A stretch of DNA of 20,596 nt from Mnemiopsis leidyi (taxonomy: Eukaryota > Ctenophora > Tentaculata > Lobata > Bolinopsidae): the NCBI GenBank assembly GCA_000226015.1, contig JH153802.1:116573-137168 (forward strand), in the 5' to 3' direction. Every line of letters starts with the position of its first letter. The stretch's first letter is position 1. Below the pieces are notes generated by a model, which saw only the letters and a list, made by a program, of their open reading frames with translations, was not told the origin of the DNA and searched no databases. The translations under genes were made by a program, and so were the position numbers. This document shows positions 1 through 10,009 of this stretch, in pieces.

Positions 1-53
<53 letters not shown>

Positions 54-150
54 GTGCGTCTGTGTGTGCATGTGTGTGTGCATGTGTGTGTGCGTCTGTG
101 TATGCGTCTGTGTGTGTGTGCGTGTGCGTTCATGTGTCTGTGTGTGCGTG
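1..150. repeat. (TG)n microsatellite
   Basis: Positions 1-48 are pure TG dinucleotide. From there to about 150 the tract is interrupted by CG, CA and TC steps. The Cys/Val-rich open frames across it are products of the repeat and are not coding. The tract is cut by the left window edge. Confidence 0.97.
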
Positions 151-1063
151 CGTAGTAACGTCCCGTATCATGATGGCCCGTGTGTGAAGTATAAGACTTA
201 TTATTCATGTTTTTCTGATTCACTAAGCATGTGGTCTTAACTTCATGTCGAAATCTTAACACGCGCTGCACTGCAAGATATCAAACTGCTTTCAAAGCTA
301 CGTCTCTCTAAAGTTTTGTAACAATTTTATTGGCAGACTTCTAATAAAACCGCTTTTCCTCCAGCTCCATTCCTCGGTATGTTCGGGTTCCGCTTTTTCA
401 GCATCTATATCATTCTGCAGTTGAGCCTGAAATTAGAATTGCTCCGTCTGGCCGTGATATTTGAAGCGTGCTTGTATCAGACAATATTAGCGTTATTTTA
501 ACCGAGAAGCTAGCTGTACGTTTCCATGTATGTTGGCGGTCTCCTTTTTGAAGCATTGCTTAATTTTCTACCGTCTAGTTTAAACTGTGTGGTAGCAAGA
601 TGAACGAAATGAGGTGGAGGTACAGTTACCTCGCTCTGCTGGCCAGTTATCTTGAAATACCAAGGTTTAATGGTCAAGTCACGGAATTTTGTTCAGCTGC
701 AACTTGACATTTTCTGTTCAAAAACGTAATGTAGTCAGTGATGTTTAGAGATTTCTCAAAACTCTGTCCGCAAGTACAGGCTTGCAAAGGCTATTCAAGC
801 CATTTTTGCTTTCTTCCCGCAATGAGCAGTAAGCAGTGTATTCCTGAAGGCGAGTAAATCAGACGAAGATCTATTATTCAACCAGGCCATACACATAACA
901 CGTATTGTTATCACACCTGCCATCCCTCCCCCTCTAATCACACTTTAAATCGTTTGTTATCTCAGACCTCATCATTAGTTCCCCACTGTCGGCGTCCTTG
1001 CTGTAGACAAAGACGAAGTGCTTGTAGTCGTATTTGACGTAGTCTAATATTATAACACTAACA

Positions 1064-1161
1064 AGTACTTGTACGTGTACTTGTACTTGAACATGTATTT
1101 GTATTTGAAGAAGTTTTAGTTGTATCATTGTATGTGTATGTACTAGTATTTGAACTTGTAT
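1064..1161. repeat. Imperfect 6-bp tandem repeat (TGTACT/TGTATT)
   Basis: Repeated GTACTT, GTATTT and GAACTT hexamers, for example around 1065-1105 and again at 1131-1161. The minus-strand open frame reading IQVQVHVQV-type residues is a by-product of this repeat. Confidence 0.6.
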
Positions 1162-1340
1162 TTATAAATCATTTGTCTGTCTGTAAGACCCAACTTGAAA
1201 CTATAGCTAAACCGTGATACAGTAGTTCAACTTCCCACGGCTCCCTCCTCCTCCTCCTCTCTTGAACTTCACACCTGTCGTACTCAGTGAGATGAATCAT
1301 ACAGCCGTCTGGTTGGTCTAAACGTCACGGATATTAATAC

Positions 1341-1380
1341 ACTCACACACACACACGTACAGACGCACACACGTACGCAC
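1341..1380. repeat. (AC)n microsatellite, impure
   Basis: Short CACACA runs interrupted by GTAC and GACG steps. Confidence 0.7.
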
Positions 1381-1519
1381 ATTTCACCAGACATGTGGAG
1401 TGTGAAACTTCAATTAGTCTGATCGGCTGATATACACATTACGTGTTGCTCTGCTGCTGCTTCCTTTGTTCGCTGATCTCACAGATATGCACCCTTCTTT
1501 ACACATTTTGTGTATGTTT

Positions 1520-1690
1520 TGTACATTTCTGTTTATACATTTCTGTTTATTTATTTCTGTCTATACATTGCTGTTTATTAATTTCTGTTTATACATTGCC
1601 TTTTATACATTTCTGCAGATAAATTTCTATGTCCGAATTTCTGTGTGTAGTGTATACATTCTCTGAACATTGTGTCTATACATTGCATTG
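1520..1690. repeat. Degenerate tandem repeat, unit about 14-16 bp
   Basis: Variants of TATACATTTCTGTTTA recur about eight times with drift and small indels. The open frame reading FIHFCLFISVYTLLFINFCLY is a by-product of this periodicity. Confidence 0.7.
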
Positions 1691-2744
1691 TTGTGTGTAT
1701 AATCCTGTGAGTACTTTTGCATTATTTTATCCTACACTCTGTTTTATGTATTTCCTGCGCTGTGGCATGATACTCTCAAGGACTCAGAATTACAGCTCAC
1801 ATGTTTGAACAGTTACGCTTATTTGTGCCGTACAGTGGGAGATGGCTGAGCTAAACACTTCAATTTGAATTGAATTAGTAGTCCACCCTTTCTTCCTTTA
1901 CTGCCATCGGCCTTTCTTTCTTTCTCCCGTTTGTTAGCCGTTACTTCTTTTACTTTCATTCCCTTTATGAATATTTATCATTTATTTTACAAATGGAGTG
2001 AGTAACAGCAATAACTGTATAAAAACTGTATACAAATGACACGGCTTTATTACACTTTAAAGATGAAGTAGACCTAGTAGAAATTACCGAAGTGTATTTT
2101 TGGGGAAGTAGGTATATCATATGACGACGATTTCCGTATCATTTTCAAATCATGTAACAGCGAATTTTTACGTATCATGTGCGAACTGATCCAATCGTAC
2201 CAATCAAATCAGACTGCTAATACAGCTATTCCCTGCTAATATTGGTATAACTGTGACTAACCACGACTACTTTATATGCTATTCATGACCACATCGAAGT
2301 TCAACACAAATTCAAGGCTTTACAGATCTTGCATCATTACTCAACACCCCTACACCTAATCTAACACCTTTCCTCGAGCTCCTTCAATCATATAACCCTG
2401 ATTAATTAAAACACCGCATGAACATTAACCAGATGACCTGCTGACTCCTTATCGTCAGTGAAACATAAAACCGGAGCTTGTTTTAAAGTTTCAAATTTAT
2501 TTATTTGCATTTCTTACTTTGCGCGACACGCTCAGGCAGAGGACAGCGAAAATTCAACATATACTAAGGATTGCCTTAACCATTGTGTAATTTGGCTGAT
2601 TGGAATCATATTTCCCACCATTAGTTTTATGTGGGATACTGCTGGGTCGCAGGCAGCACATAAAGATGACATCATGAACTACAATATATATCTTGGCATT
2701 GTTTAGTCAAACAGGATTTTGATACGGAATCTAATGACAGATGC

Positions 2745-2870
2745 GATCACGTGACCACTATGACGTGATCTGATTGGTTCTCTCTTCTCTGTCCTCCAAC
2801 CTGATTGGCTCTAGTCTGGGTTTGAGATATAATGGCATGACTCTCTGACTGCTGCCTCGTCTCTTTCAGC
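2745..2870 (+). promoter_or_regulatory. Promoter-like cluster: E-box, ATF-like site, two reverse CCAAT boxes, pyrimidine-rich start
   Basis: The sequence shows a CACGTG E-box at 2748-2753 in a TCACGTGACC context, TGACGTGA at 2761-2768, and two TGATTGGYT boxes (reverse CCAAT) with cores at 2773-2777 and 2804-2808, 31 bp apart. A TATAAT-like run follows at about 2828, then a pyrimidine-rich CTCGTCTCTTTCAG near 2857-2870. This arrangement resembles an NF-Y type metazoan promoter firing rightward. Which transcript it drives is unknown. One possibility is a non-coding first exon of the BAZ2-like gene joining the acceptor at 5529. The final CTCTTTCAG could instead be a splice acceptor. Confidence 0.45.
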
Positions 2871-5529
2871 TGTTATGAACCTCGTGACCTAAAGACATGC
2901 CATTGATTTGTGGTAGGGTGTACTCTCGCCCCTTGCATATCCAAGTCTTGATTATTAGGACTTATTTGCACCATATACACAGTACATACTACCGGCATTT
3001 TTGTTTTGTATTAACTCCATTTGCTTGCTGTGGAAGTAATACTGGTTGGTTTATGGGTATATATATTTATAGACCAGTGAAATTTTGGAAATTCAGTCGA
3101 TAGTTTTCCTTTAAAAATTCAAAACTATTATAATTTATACTGGAGGTTAACTAGGATTATTATCATCGAGTTCACCTCATAATGCGTTATCTCATCTCAG
3201 TTAATTTTGAGATATCAAGCATTAGCCAAACGACGTTCGTAATCGGTTTTTGTAATTAGAGAGTGCATCACTTTCCATAATTACTAAAAGATTAAAGTTA
3301 TAATTTCCACGGATTTATGAAGGTTTGCTTGATTTTCTAATGGTCTACTCTGTTGTCTGGTATTGGAATTATTCTCACTTTTTGTGTTTCGGATAACTTC
3401 GATTTCGCCAAATCATCCCTCTAATTTCCATGAACTTTATTACAATAGCTCAAGCTCAAGTTTAAATCGCTCAAATATTTATGTGTTGGGCAATTCATTT
3501 AAATTTCAATCCAGGCCTGCAGGCTTCTATAACTGTTTCAATTTAACCAGACTACACTTGTCTGAAACTTTTTCAATTAGAGAGGCAATTATTGGATGTC
3601 GGAGGACTGGAACATTCGGGCCCGAATCCCAATAGTAATAGACGGTACTGAATTACACGTGCTTCCCTTTTGGGTATAACCACTTGAACTACAATCACGG
3701 CTCGAAGACTGAAAGATAGTTTGATTTTCTGGATTCTCACGTACAAGTGAAATAACAGTATTTTTAGGGAGGGGTCACAAATTGTTTAGGTAACAAATCG
3801 TTTATGTCACGCGTTTGCGACTCTCAATATGAGTTGACCGTACATACATATAGACTCTCATTGGTCAATCATTGCCACGGGATGCAAAATTTTTTGACCT
3901 TTCCTGAAAAATTTCGTTCTTTATTTACTACAAAATTAACTTCTTCATAATAAAGCGAGTGATAAGGAAAACTGCTTTACTAAGCAGTAAGTTGGCAATG
4001 TTTCTCTCCACATTACTGCTTAGATCATTCCAATTCGCAGCTGTAGGTATTTGGAACGGTATTTGGGATCGGTAAATGGGTTTTGAAATTTGAGATACCT
4101 CTCCAGAAAAACCGTTCGGTAAAATCGCAAATCAGTGCAATTCTGAGCTGTAATTATTTACATCTGATGGATTTGTGTTTTACATATTGAGCAATCATGC
4201 GTGAATAAACTACAGCCAACACTCAGCAAGAGAAAGCTGTCGGTACTCGGTGTGGTCGGTCAAACAAGGACTGAGTGATGTACCGAGAATATTTAATTTT
4301 TCTTCACCTGGAGAATTGCACATACTCCAAGGGATGTGTTTTAGGATTCGTCGGCTGCAGACGTCCCGAAAGCTCACTTTTGTTCCAACCTCATCAACAG
4401 AATATTCAACAGAGTATCAATTTTTTCAACGCTAATATCTTTTGTTATCTTTTCTGTTTTCATCTAATATTTTAATCAGTATCAGGACAGTTATTATTGT
4501 CATCGCGCACGTACGATCAATCAACAAATTAATATGTCCATCGAAGAACCAAAGATAAACAACAAACAGTAGAGTTTCCAGTACATTTTTGATATCACTT
4601 ATCAGCCAGACTCTCATTCCAAACCTGTAGCCAGCCCCTTTGTCTCATCTTTTACTTCGTGAAACAATCCCCGAATATTTCCCGAACATCACAGCTCTCT
4701 GAACTACAGTGCTGCACTGTGAAATCTGATTTCTGTGTATATTGCGGCTAAATATTCAAATGTATCCAGATAGGAAACGGTTATTAGAGTGGAAAAGAAG
4801 AATTAAGTAGAATTTCACAAAACTCGTCCTTGTCGTTTTCTGCCGAACTTTGTTCTTTTCCTTTCAATCGATCATTGTAATAGTTCTGTATAATTTCTTG
4901 AAATTTTTCCTACGGACATTTTCTCGCTTTCGACAAAAAATAATATATTTTGGCTTACTTAGTTAGTTGCAGAAAGCGTTACACTATTGTACGATATTAT
5001 ATAAGAACAACCTTCAGACCGCAGAGAAAGAGAGCTAGAGAGAGAGCAATTATTTTTATATATGTTGCGACCTCCTTCCTATTAGCCTTCATGTATTATA
5101 GAGATAGATGAATAATTTGCGTTGTGTAGTGTTGCTGTTATACTGTTAGCTTAGCTGCATTGTACACGCACAATACAGTCTCGTATGTTTACCCTCAAAT
5201 CTCTATCTTTCCCTAAATTCCTCACCTTTCTTTCTCCAAATTTCGTTGTCCATTCTGTCTTTTCAGTCTGCCGAGCTGTCTGTTTTATTGTCTCGGTCCG
5301 TCAAAGTGTATTTTTTACGCGTAGTCCGTTATAACCGCTCAATACATTTACCGGGTTTTTTACTTCGTTAATGTTTAACTTACTTACGTTGAACTTTGTT
5401 GATTGTCAGTTTACTGGTTCTAATGTATTGCACCTACTGTAACACTTCTGTTACGTAAAGTGTAAAGTGTGTATCCCCAAGTCAGTAACAAGTTACTAAG
5501 ACAAGTGACTTACTGAAGTTCTGTTTCAG
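2871..5529. other. Non-coding; possible 5' intron or intergenic
   Basis: I find no supported gene. Open frames at 3363-3635 and 4250-4435 lack coding character. A GTAGGG at 2913-2918 could be a splice donor if a non-coding exon starts near 2865. The stretch holds competing inverted repeats (3971-4023) and a short GA run (5034-5047). It ends in a good acceptor, GTTCTGTTTCAG, at 5518-5529. Confidence 0.45.
3971..4023. repeat. Overlapping inverted repeats (two alternative hairpins)
   Basis: ACTGCTT (3971-3977) pairs with AAGCAGT (3982-3988) across a 4-nt loop. CTAAGCAGTAA (3980-3990) pairs perfectly with TTACTGCTTAG (4013-4023) across a 22-nt loop. The two stems share 3982-3988, so they exclude each other. 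No function is assigned. Confidence 0.6.
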
Positions 5530-5535
5530 TTAGCA

Positions 5536-5544
5536 ATGCCATGA
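5536..5544 (+). promoter_or_regulatory. Two-codon upstream ORF overlapping the start codon
   Basis: ATG CCA TGA at 5536-5544 encodes Met-Pro-stop, and its TGA overlaps the proposed start ATG at 5541-5543. Both ATGs have G at -3 and neither has G at +4. Such an overlap would require leaky scanning or reinitiation. If the acceptor at 5529 is used, this uORF lies six bases into the exon. Confidence 0.5.
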
Positions 5545-5685
5545 AGACGGCCCCCGCGGCAAGTAACGTCAACCTAGAGATGCAGAGGTACTACGCCGGA
5601 CAAAACTACCGCGAATCTACCGGAGCTGCCCCGGCTCCCGGACCGGGCTGGCCCGGCCCCGTACCGTACGAAGCGGGACTACCAG
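5541..5685 (+). CDS. BAZ2B: BAZ2-like exon 1 (first coding exon)
   Basis: ATG at 5541 opens 48 codons starting MKTAPAASNVNLEMQRYYAG and ending in Pro/Gly-rich sequence (PAPGPGWPGPVPYEAGLP). It ends in CCAG|GTACGT, phase 1. The block is CpG- and GC-rich against its surroundings. This is the only ATG-initiated frame open through the exon; the other two carry stops at 5564 and 5575. An acceptor at 5529 suggests that an untranslated exon lies upstream. The product is disordered, with no recognisable domain. Confidence 0.7.
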
Positions 5686-6298
5686 GTACGTAGTGATGTA
5701 CTTTGTACATGTACATGCGAATGTTTTGTGTGTGTACATGTTTCCTCTATGTATACAACTCACTTATGCAATATGTGTATGGGGTCGCGTGTTGATGACC
5801 CTAAATGTAGTGACTCACCTACGTCCTACAGGACATTTGAACATTTCTAATTTGGTTCACATCCTAGTTTTCAGCAGACTTTGTTATATCAGATTAAAAT
5901 TAAGTTGTCTGATTAGGTTTCCAAGTCCGAATGTGAATATATCGAATGTTAGTAACAATGGAGATGTCGCATAATGCATTGTTGCTAGGGTTTAACAATC
6001 TGTTTTAAGATATATTTTGTTGCACACATACATTACAACATCGTAACCAGCTGCCCAAATAACTTCACGTTTTTCCAGCACCTGTTATTACCACAACACG
6101 GTATCAATAACTGTACATTTCATCGACTTATAGCTATGTTTAGTACTTCATCGCTGGACAACTGTTGAAAGATGTTGTGTGTGTGTGTGTGATATAAGTG
6201 TCAAGGAGTTTACTTCTTTACTTCGACTGTCTGCGATAAGAGAAGTCGACTTCCGGGAGGGTGTTACAGTGAGCTTACCGGTGGTGATATATTTTCAG
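5686..6298 (+). other. Intron 1 of the BAZ2-like gene
   Basis: Bounded by GTACGT and TATATTTTCAG. It contains a short TGTACATG run near the donor and a (GT)n patch at about 6176-6191. I see nothing else. Confidence 0.65.
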
Positions 6299-6405
6299 AA
6301 GGTTATAGTGACAAATCAAGAAGACAGTATTTATCCCAATATTCCTCCCAACCGGCTTTTCCTTCCGAGTCTTCCCCCTGGTCAGATCAAACGAGACACA
6401 GTCAG
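6299..6405 (+). CDS. BAZ2B: BAZ2-like exon 2
   Basis: Acceptor TATATTTTCAG|AAGG and donor CAG|GTACGT bound 107 nt. Continuing from phase 1 it reads E-GYSDKSRRQYLSQYSSQ..., Ser/Gln/Tyr-rich, and ends phase 0 at ...RHSQ. This composition matches the Gln-rich start of exon 3. A second frame (KVIVTNQEDSIYPNIPP...) is also open and would end in phase 2. It has no upstream ATG that I can find, but it would join the other frame of exon 3, as discussed in the findings. Confidence 0.65.
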
Positions 6406-7464
6406 GTACGTGAAGATTTATGAAGGAGCGAACTTGATGAATTTTGATAAATGATGAATTTTCATTTATCAAGAGTCAAACTTGGCACAATCTACTAATT
6501 TGGGTGCTGCTAAGCACCCGAGCCCTCTTATGTAGATAATAGAATGATAAAGCGTTGTAATAGTTCATGAGCTGGTTTTAATTGCCAACTGTTCTAACTA
6601 CGTTACCGCTCCTGACCTCTGCTCCTTACTTCTTGCTAGTTACCACGAATTATGTAACGGACAAAGTATTAGGCTTAGCTTAGCACCGAAACCCATCAAT
6701 CATTCTCTGGGCTGCTTTGTCTGATTCCTGGAAATGATAGTCATCATAAATTTGTAGTTAGATGCAGTATTATGCAATACCTTCTGGGACAACTCAACTC
6801 CCTCATTCCCAGCCTTCCACTCACACCAGTAATATCTAAATATCCCAACTAGTCAACGTAATGCTTTTAGTACGCGTCGCCCACTCAAAGATCAAGAAAA
6901 CACGTGACACGAACGTACTCGGGCAGCTCGATTAGCGTACACATGATACAATTCGGCCGTCTGTGGTCCGTACATTGGCGTGCATTTCATAAACGGACTT
7001 GCTTCATAATGCAGTTAGAGTGATATTAATACTTTAGTGAGATGGAGGCTGACCTGAATCGTATGTTCTTAGAGTAGACCGGCATTTAAGTGATATTGTG
7101 CTCAACTAGATTATGCCCGGGCTTTGCGTGATATTGAAAGCGGATTTGGTAGGTTTACTTAATCGAGGGAATTAAAAAATGGGTATGTTTAATAACTCTT
7201 AAATCAAATTGAGATAAAGTTAGCACCTACATGTCAGAGACTAAAATCTCGATTTTAAATCTGAAAATTTAAAACCGGGCCCTCTCCCAGACTTCAAGGT
7301 GTTATGCACACTTTTCCAGACAGAAACCTTGAAACCTAGAAAATTTTACTCGGCGGCGATAAATCTAAGTTTTTTGTTTCTAAATTTTAAAGTGCGAGAT
7401 GTTTGCCAGGTTCTAATGAAATGATTATCTTATTTTTTGTACATTTACACGAGTTTTTCTTCAG
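6406..7464 (+). other. Intron 2 of the BAZ2-like gene
   Basis: Bounded by GTACGT and GAGTTTTTCTTCAG. It is AT-rich with no coding signal. A CACGTGAC E-box lies near 6901. Confidence 0.65.
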
Positions 7465-7537
7465 ATCTCCCATGAGCAACATCAACTACATCAGCAGCAA
7501 TACCAACAACAGCAGCTTCAGCAGCAACATTTACAGC

Positions 7538-7607
<70 letters not shown>

Positions 7608-9661
7608 GCAGCAACAACAGCAGCAGGCAGCAGCAGCAACAACAGCAGCAACAACAGCAGCAGGCAGCGCGGGCCAGACAGAAACATGCATCTGCTGAGA
7701 AAGCGCGAGAACTTCACCAACACCAACAGGAGCTCCTACATCAGCAACAGTTGTACCACCAACAACAACTACAGCAGCAGCAGGCTGCAGCAGCCGCCGC
7801 TGCGGCCGCTGCGGCTGCTGCTCAACAAGCGCGACACCCCTCTTATCCAGTAGATTATCTATCTGCTAACCTCCCGCCTCAACCTCAGCAGTGGAATAGT
7901 CAGAACGTCCCTGATAACATCCCACATTTTCCGTATCCCAACAGTTTCGAACAGTTCAGCAAGCCGGCTCCCAAGTCCAAATCTAAACCTAAAGAACCGA
8001 AGGCACCAAAACCAGCCGCGACCGTGGAGGAATCCGCTCCGATCCCAGCGTTTCCGTCGTACCGTCACCCGTATATGCCACCGATGGGACCCATGTCTAG
8101 TGCGTCTTCCTCCTCATCAACCTCTACGACGGGGGGATATCCTTACAACCTGATGAGAAACGGAACTGACTACGCTCTTTCTCCTATGCCCAACCCCCGG
8201 TGTTCCACAATTTATCCTATCGAAGTTAATGAAAGTAACCCTCATAATAAGCAGGCCATGAACAATTACAATGGCCCTGACGGGGCAGCAGCACAATACC
8301 CCTCCACCGAGCCACCCCTCCAGCCCCCACTCCTCGATAGTTCCATGAACCGGCCCATCCCGGTTAAGCCGGACAAACACCCCACTTTCAGCAACCATCA
8401 CCAACCTCGACCAGACTCCTCCACCCCTGTTTCCCGGCACATCTCCCAACCTGCCTTTCCCAGCATGTACGAGAACAGATATCCAGCCGGGTCCACGACT
8501 AGTGCCTTCCCTTCGTACGGCTCGTACCCGGACAGTCAGGTCTATCCCGGACACCCTCAACCTCCTACATCAGCTGGAGCTCCCCTTGCCCCTAACTCGC
8601 ACCCCTACACAGACCCTACCTCTCAGCGGCGGCCCTCCAACGACACAGCTTCTCATCCTGTAGCTCCGGCGATAGTTACTAAATCAACACGTGACATCCC
8701 ACTGTCTAGCATCCTAAATCAGGTATCCCAGCTCGACAACAGCGACCAGCCCCCCGCGTTGGAGCACGTGGAACGGAAAACTCCTGGCTCCAAGCCAAGA
8801 CCCGAACTACCTAACCTGCCGGCCATGCCCATGTTAAAACCAGCCCCGAGCTTCATTCCAGCACCAGGAGACAACGTACCACTAGCGATACCTGACGTTC
8901 ACAAGCCTGCACCAGTCAAGGAACCCCCTAACATCAGCAAGCTTTGGTCTGAAGCTACTGAGGACGATATCGAGAATCACGCTCTGACCATCGAAGTTGA
9001 AAAACAACCTCCTCCCGAGGAGAATTCCGAGAAGAAGGATGGCGAGGGTGACGACACAGAGGGTTTAGATCTGTTGAAGGACGACTTGTCCGATCTGACT
9101 CCGGCTCCTTCCGCTGAAGAGAAGAAAGAGGTCGTCAAGACCAGGACTCCTGATCCACATGGGATAGAGGCGTTACTAGGAGGAGCTGTTAGCTGTGGTG
9201 AGAAACCAGCCCAGAGAGCTACCACTCCTGTACAGCTTCCTGAACCGTCTACTGTACTGGAAAAGGCCCCCAACTCCATGGATCAGGTTCCCCCCGAGAC
9301 TGAGCTCATGGAGACGGACCATGCTCCTGCACCTCTCCCCTCTTCCCTTCCGCCTCCTCCCACCAGCACGAACGCTATTGTCCCAGAGGAGGAGCCGCCC
9401 CAAACTCCCACCGAGCTATCACGTGACAACGAGCTCCTGCAGTTTGCCAAGTTGGTCGACAAGCTTCATTCGGACGAAAACACCATGGAGACAGAGCACG
9501 CCCGGCCACCTAGCATCGACCTTGATCTTCCGGAATCCTTCTCTAGTTTTGGTGAAAGTCGCCGGCCTGATAACTGGGCCAAGGAGGACCATTCGACCAT
9601 GATTCACGGGCTGAGTCCAGATTTAAAACCGCTGCCCGAAGAGGATTCCCTGCCGGAAAAG
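7465..9661 (+). CDS. BAZ2B: BAZ2-like exon 3: Gln/Ala tracts and long disordered region; internal frame offset
   Basis: This is the large exon between TTTTTCTTCAG and GAAAAG|GTGCGT. From phase 0 it reads ISHEQHQLHQQQY..., then a 31-residue poly-Gln (7534-7626). That frame then turns to Ala/Thr and stops at TGA 7696-7698. From 7628 the frame one base later is open to the donor. It encodes Gln, AARARQKHASAEKAREL, a second Gln cluster, a 13-residue poly-Ala, a Lys/Pro stretch (KPAPKSKSKPKEPKAPKP), Ser/Thr/Pro/His-rich sequence, and an acidic C-terminal part with two METE/METD motifs. The exon is 2,197 nt, which leaves remainder 1 on division by 3 although both flanking junctions are phase 0, so it carries one base too many. 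No folded domain is visible; the family's N-terminus is normally disordered. An error or allele is likelier than a pseudogene, because all other exons are intact. Confidence 0.85.
7534..7666 (+). repeat. CAA/CAG trinucleotide tract (poly-Gln) with internal 37-bp offset repeat
   Basis: One CAG is followed by 23 pure CAA triplets (7537-7605), then mixed CAG/CAA. The 32-bp segment 7600-7631 recurs exactly at 7637-7668. The 37-bp offset is not a multiple of three, so the triplet phase changes at the GG of 7626-7627. Confidence 0.95.
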
Positions 9662-9893
9662 GTGCGTGTCAACTGCTAATTTACCTATGCCTCTTTGTCT
9701 TGCAATGTTACAAATTTTCCACAATCTTCAGGAATATTCTTTATGGTATAATCAATTACAAATTGCCTCGACTATTTGTCGAATTTTGGGAAAGTTAATG
9801 AGGTGGATGGTGAATGTGGCTAAACTAAATGGATATCGGGGAGTTAAACATATAGGCTTGAAATGTGACATTCTGTTAACGATTACCTTACAG
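9662..9893 (+). other. Intron 3 of the BAZ2-like gene
   Basis: Bounded by GTGCGT and GATTACCTTACAG. It is AT-rich, with no features seen. Confidence 0.75.
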
Positions 9894-9975
9894 ATGGAGA
9901 CGGAGGAACCCGCGGAAAATGAACCTGTTGTTGAAGAACCTGGACCGGAGGAAGAGAACGTGACTCTCGAACCAG
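9894..9975 (+). CDS. BAZ2B: BAZ2-like exon 4 (acidic, METEE motif)
   Basis: Acceptor CTTACAG|ATGGAG and donor GAACCAG|GTTTGT bound 82 nt. It encodes METEEPAENEPVVEEPGPEE... and ends ...TLEP-G, phase 1. It is strongly acidic and Pro-rich, continuing the disordered region. The donor is followed directly by a CTGT tetranucleotide run (9977-10009). Confidence 0.75.
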
Positions 9976-9976
9976 G

Positions 9977-10009
9977 TTTGTCTGTTTGTCTGTCTGTTTG
10001 TCTGTCTGC
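9977..10009. repeat. CTGT/TTGT tetranucleotide microsatellite at the exon 4 donor
   Basis: About eight GTCT/GTTT tetramers begin one base into the intron, so the repeat forms part of the donor site (GTTTGT). Confidence 0.8.

Larger units (their letters stand above)
151..2740. other. Non-coding flank with simple repeats
   Basis: No open frame here has coding character: all are short, mostly lack ATG, and lack matching splice sites. The stretch holds an imperfect TGTACT/TGTATT hexamer run (about 1064-1161), an (AC)n patch (1341-1380), a 14-16-bp imperfect tandem repeat (about 1520-1690) and a CTTTC-rich patch near 1910-1930. I see nothing else that I can support. Confidence 0.6.

Noticed and set aside
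2..240. Cys/Val-rich open frames at the left edge
   Set aside because: Products of the (TG)n microsatellite.
3363..3635. 90-codon frame
   Set aside because: No ATG at the start, AT-rich codons, no splice logic.
7445..7726. Minus-strand open frame with poly-Leu and poly-Val
   Set aside because: It is the reverse reading of the CAA/CAG tract. No independent start, splice or composition evidence.
8117..9607. Several 60-150-codon open frames on both strands over exon 3
   Set aside because: Shadows of the long GC-rich coding exon in other frames.
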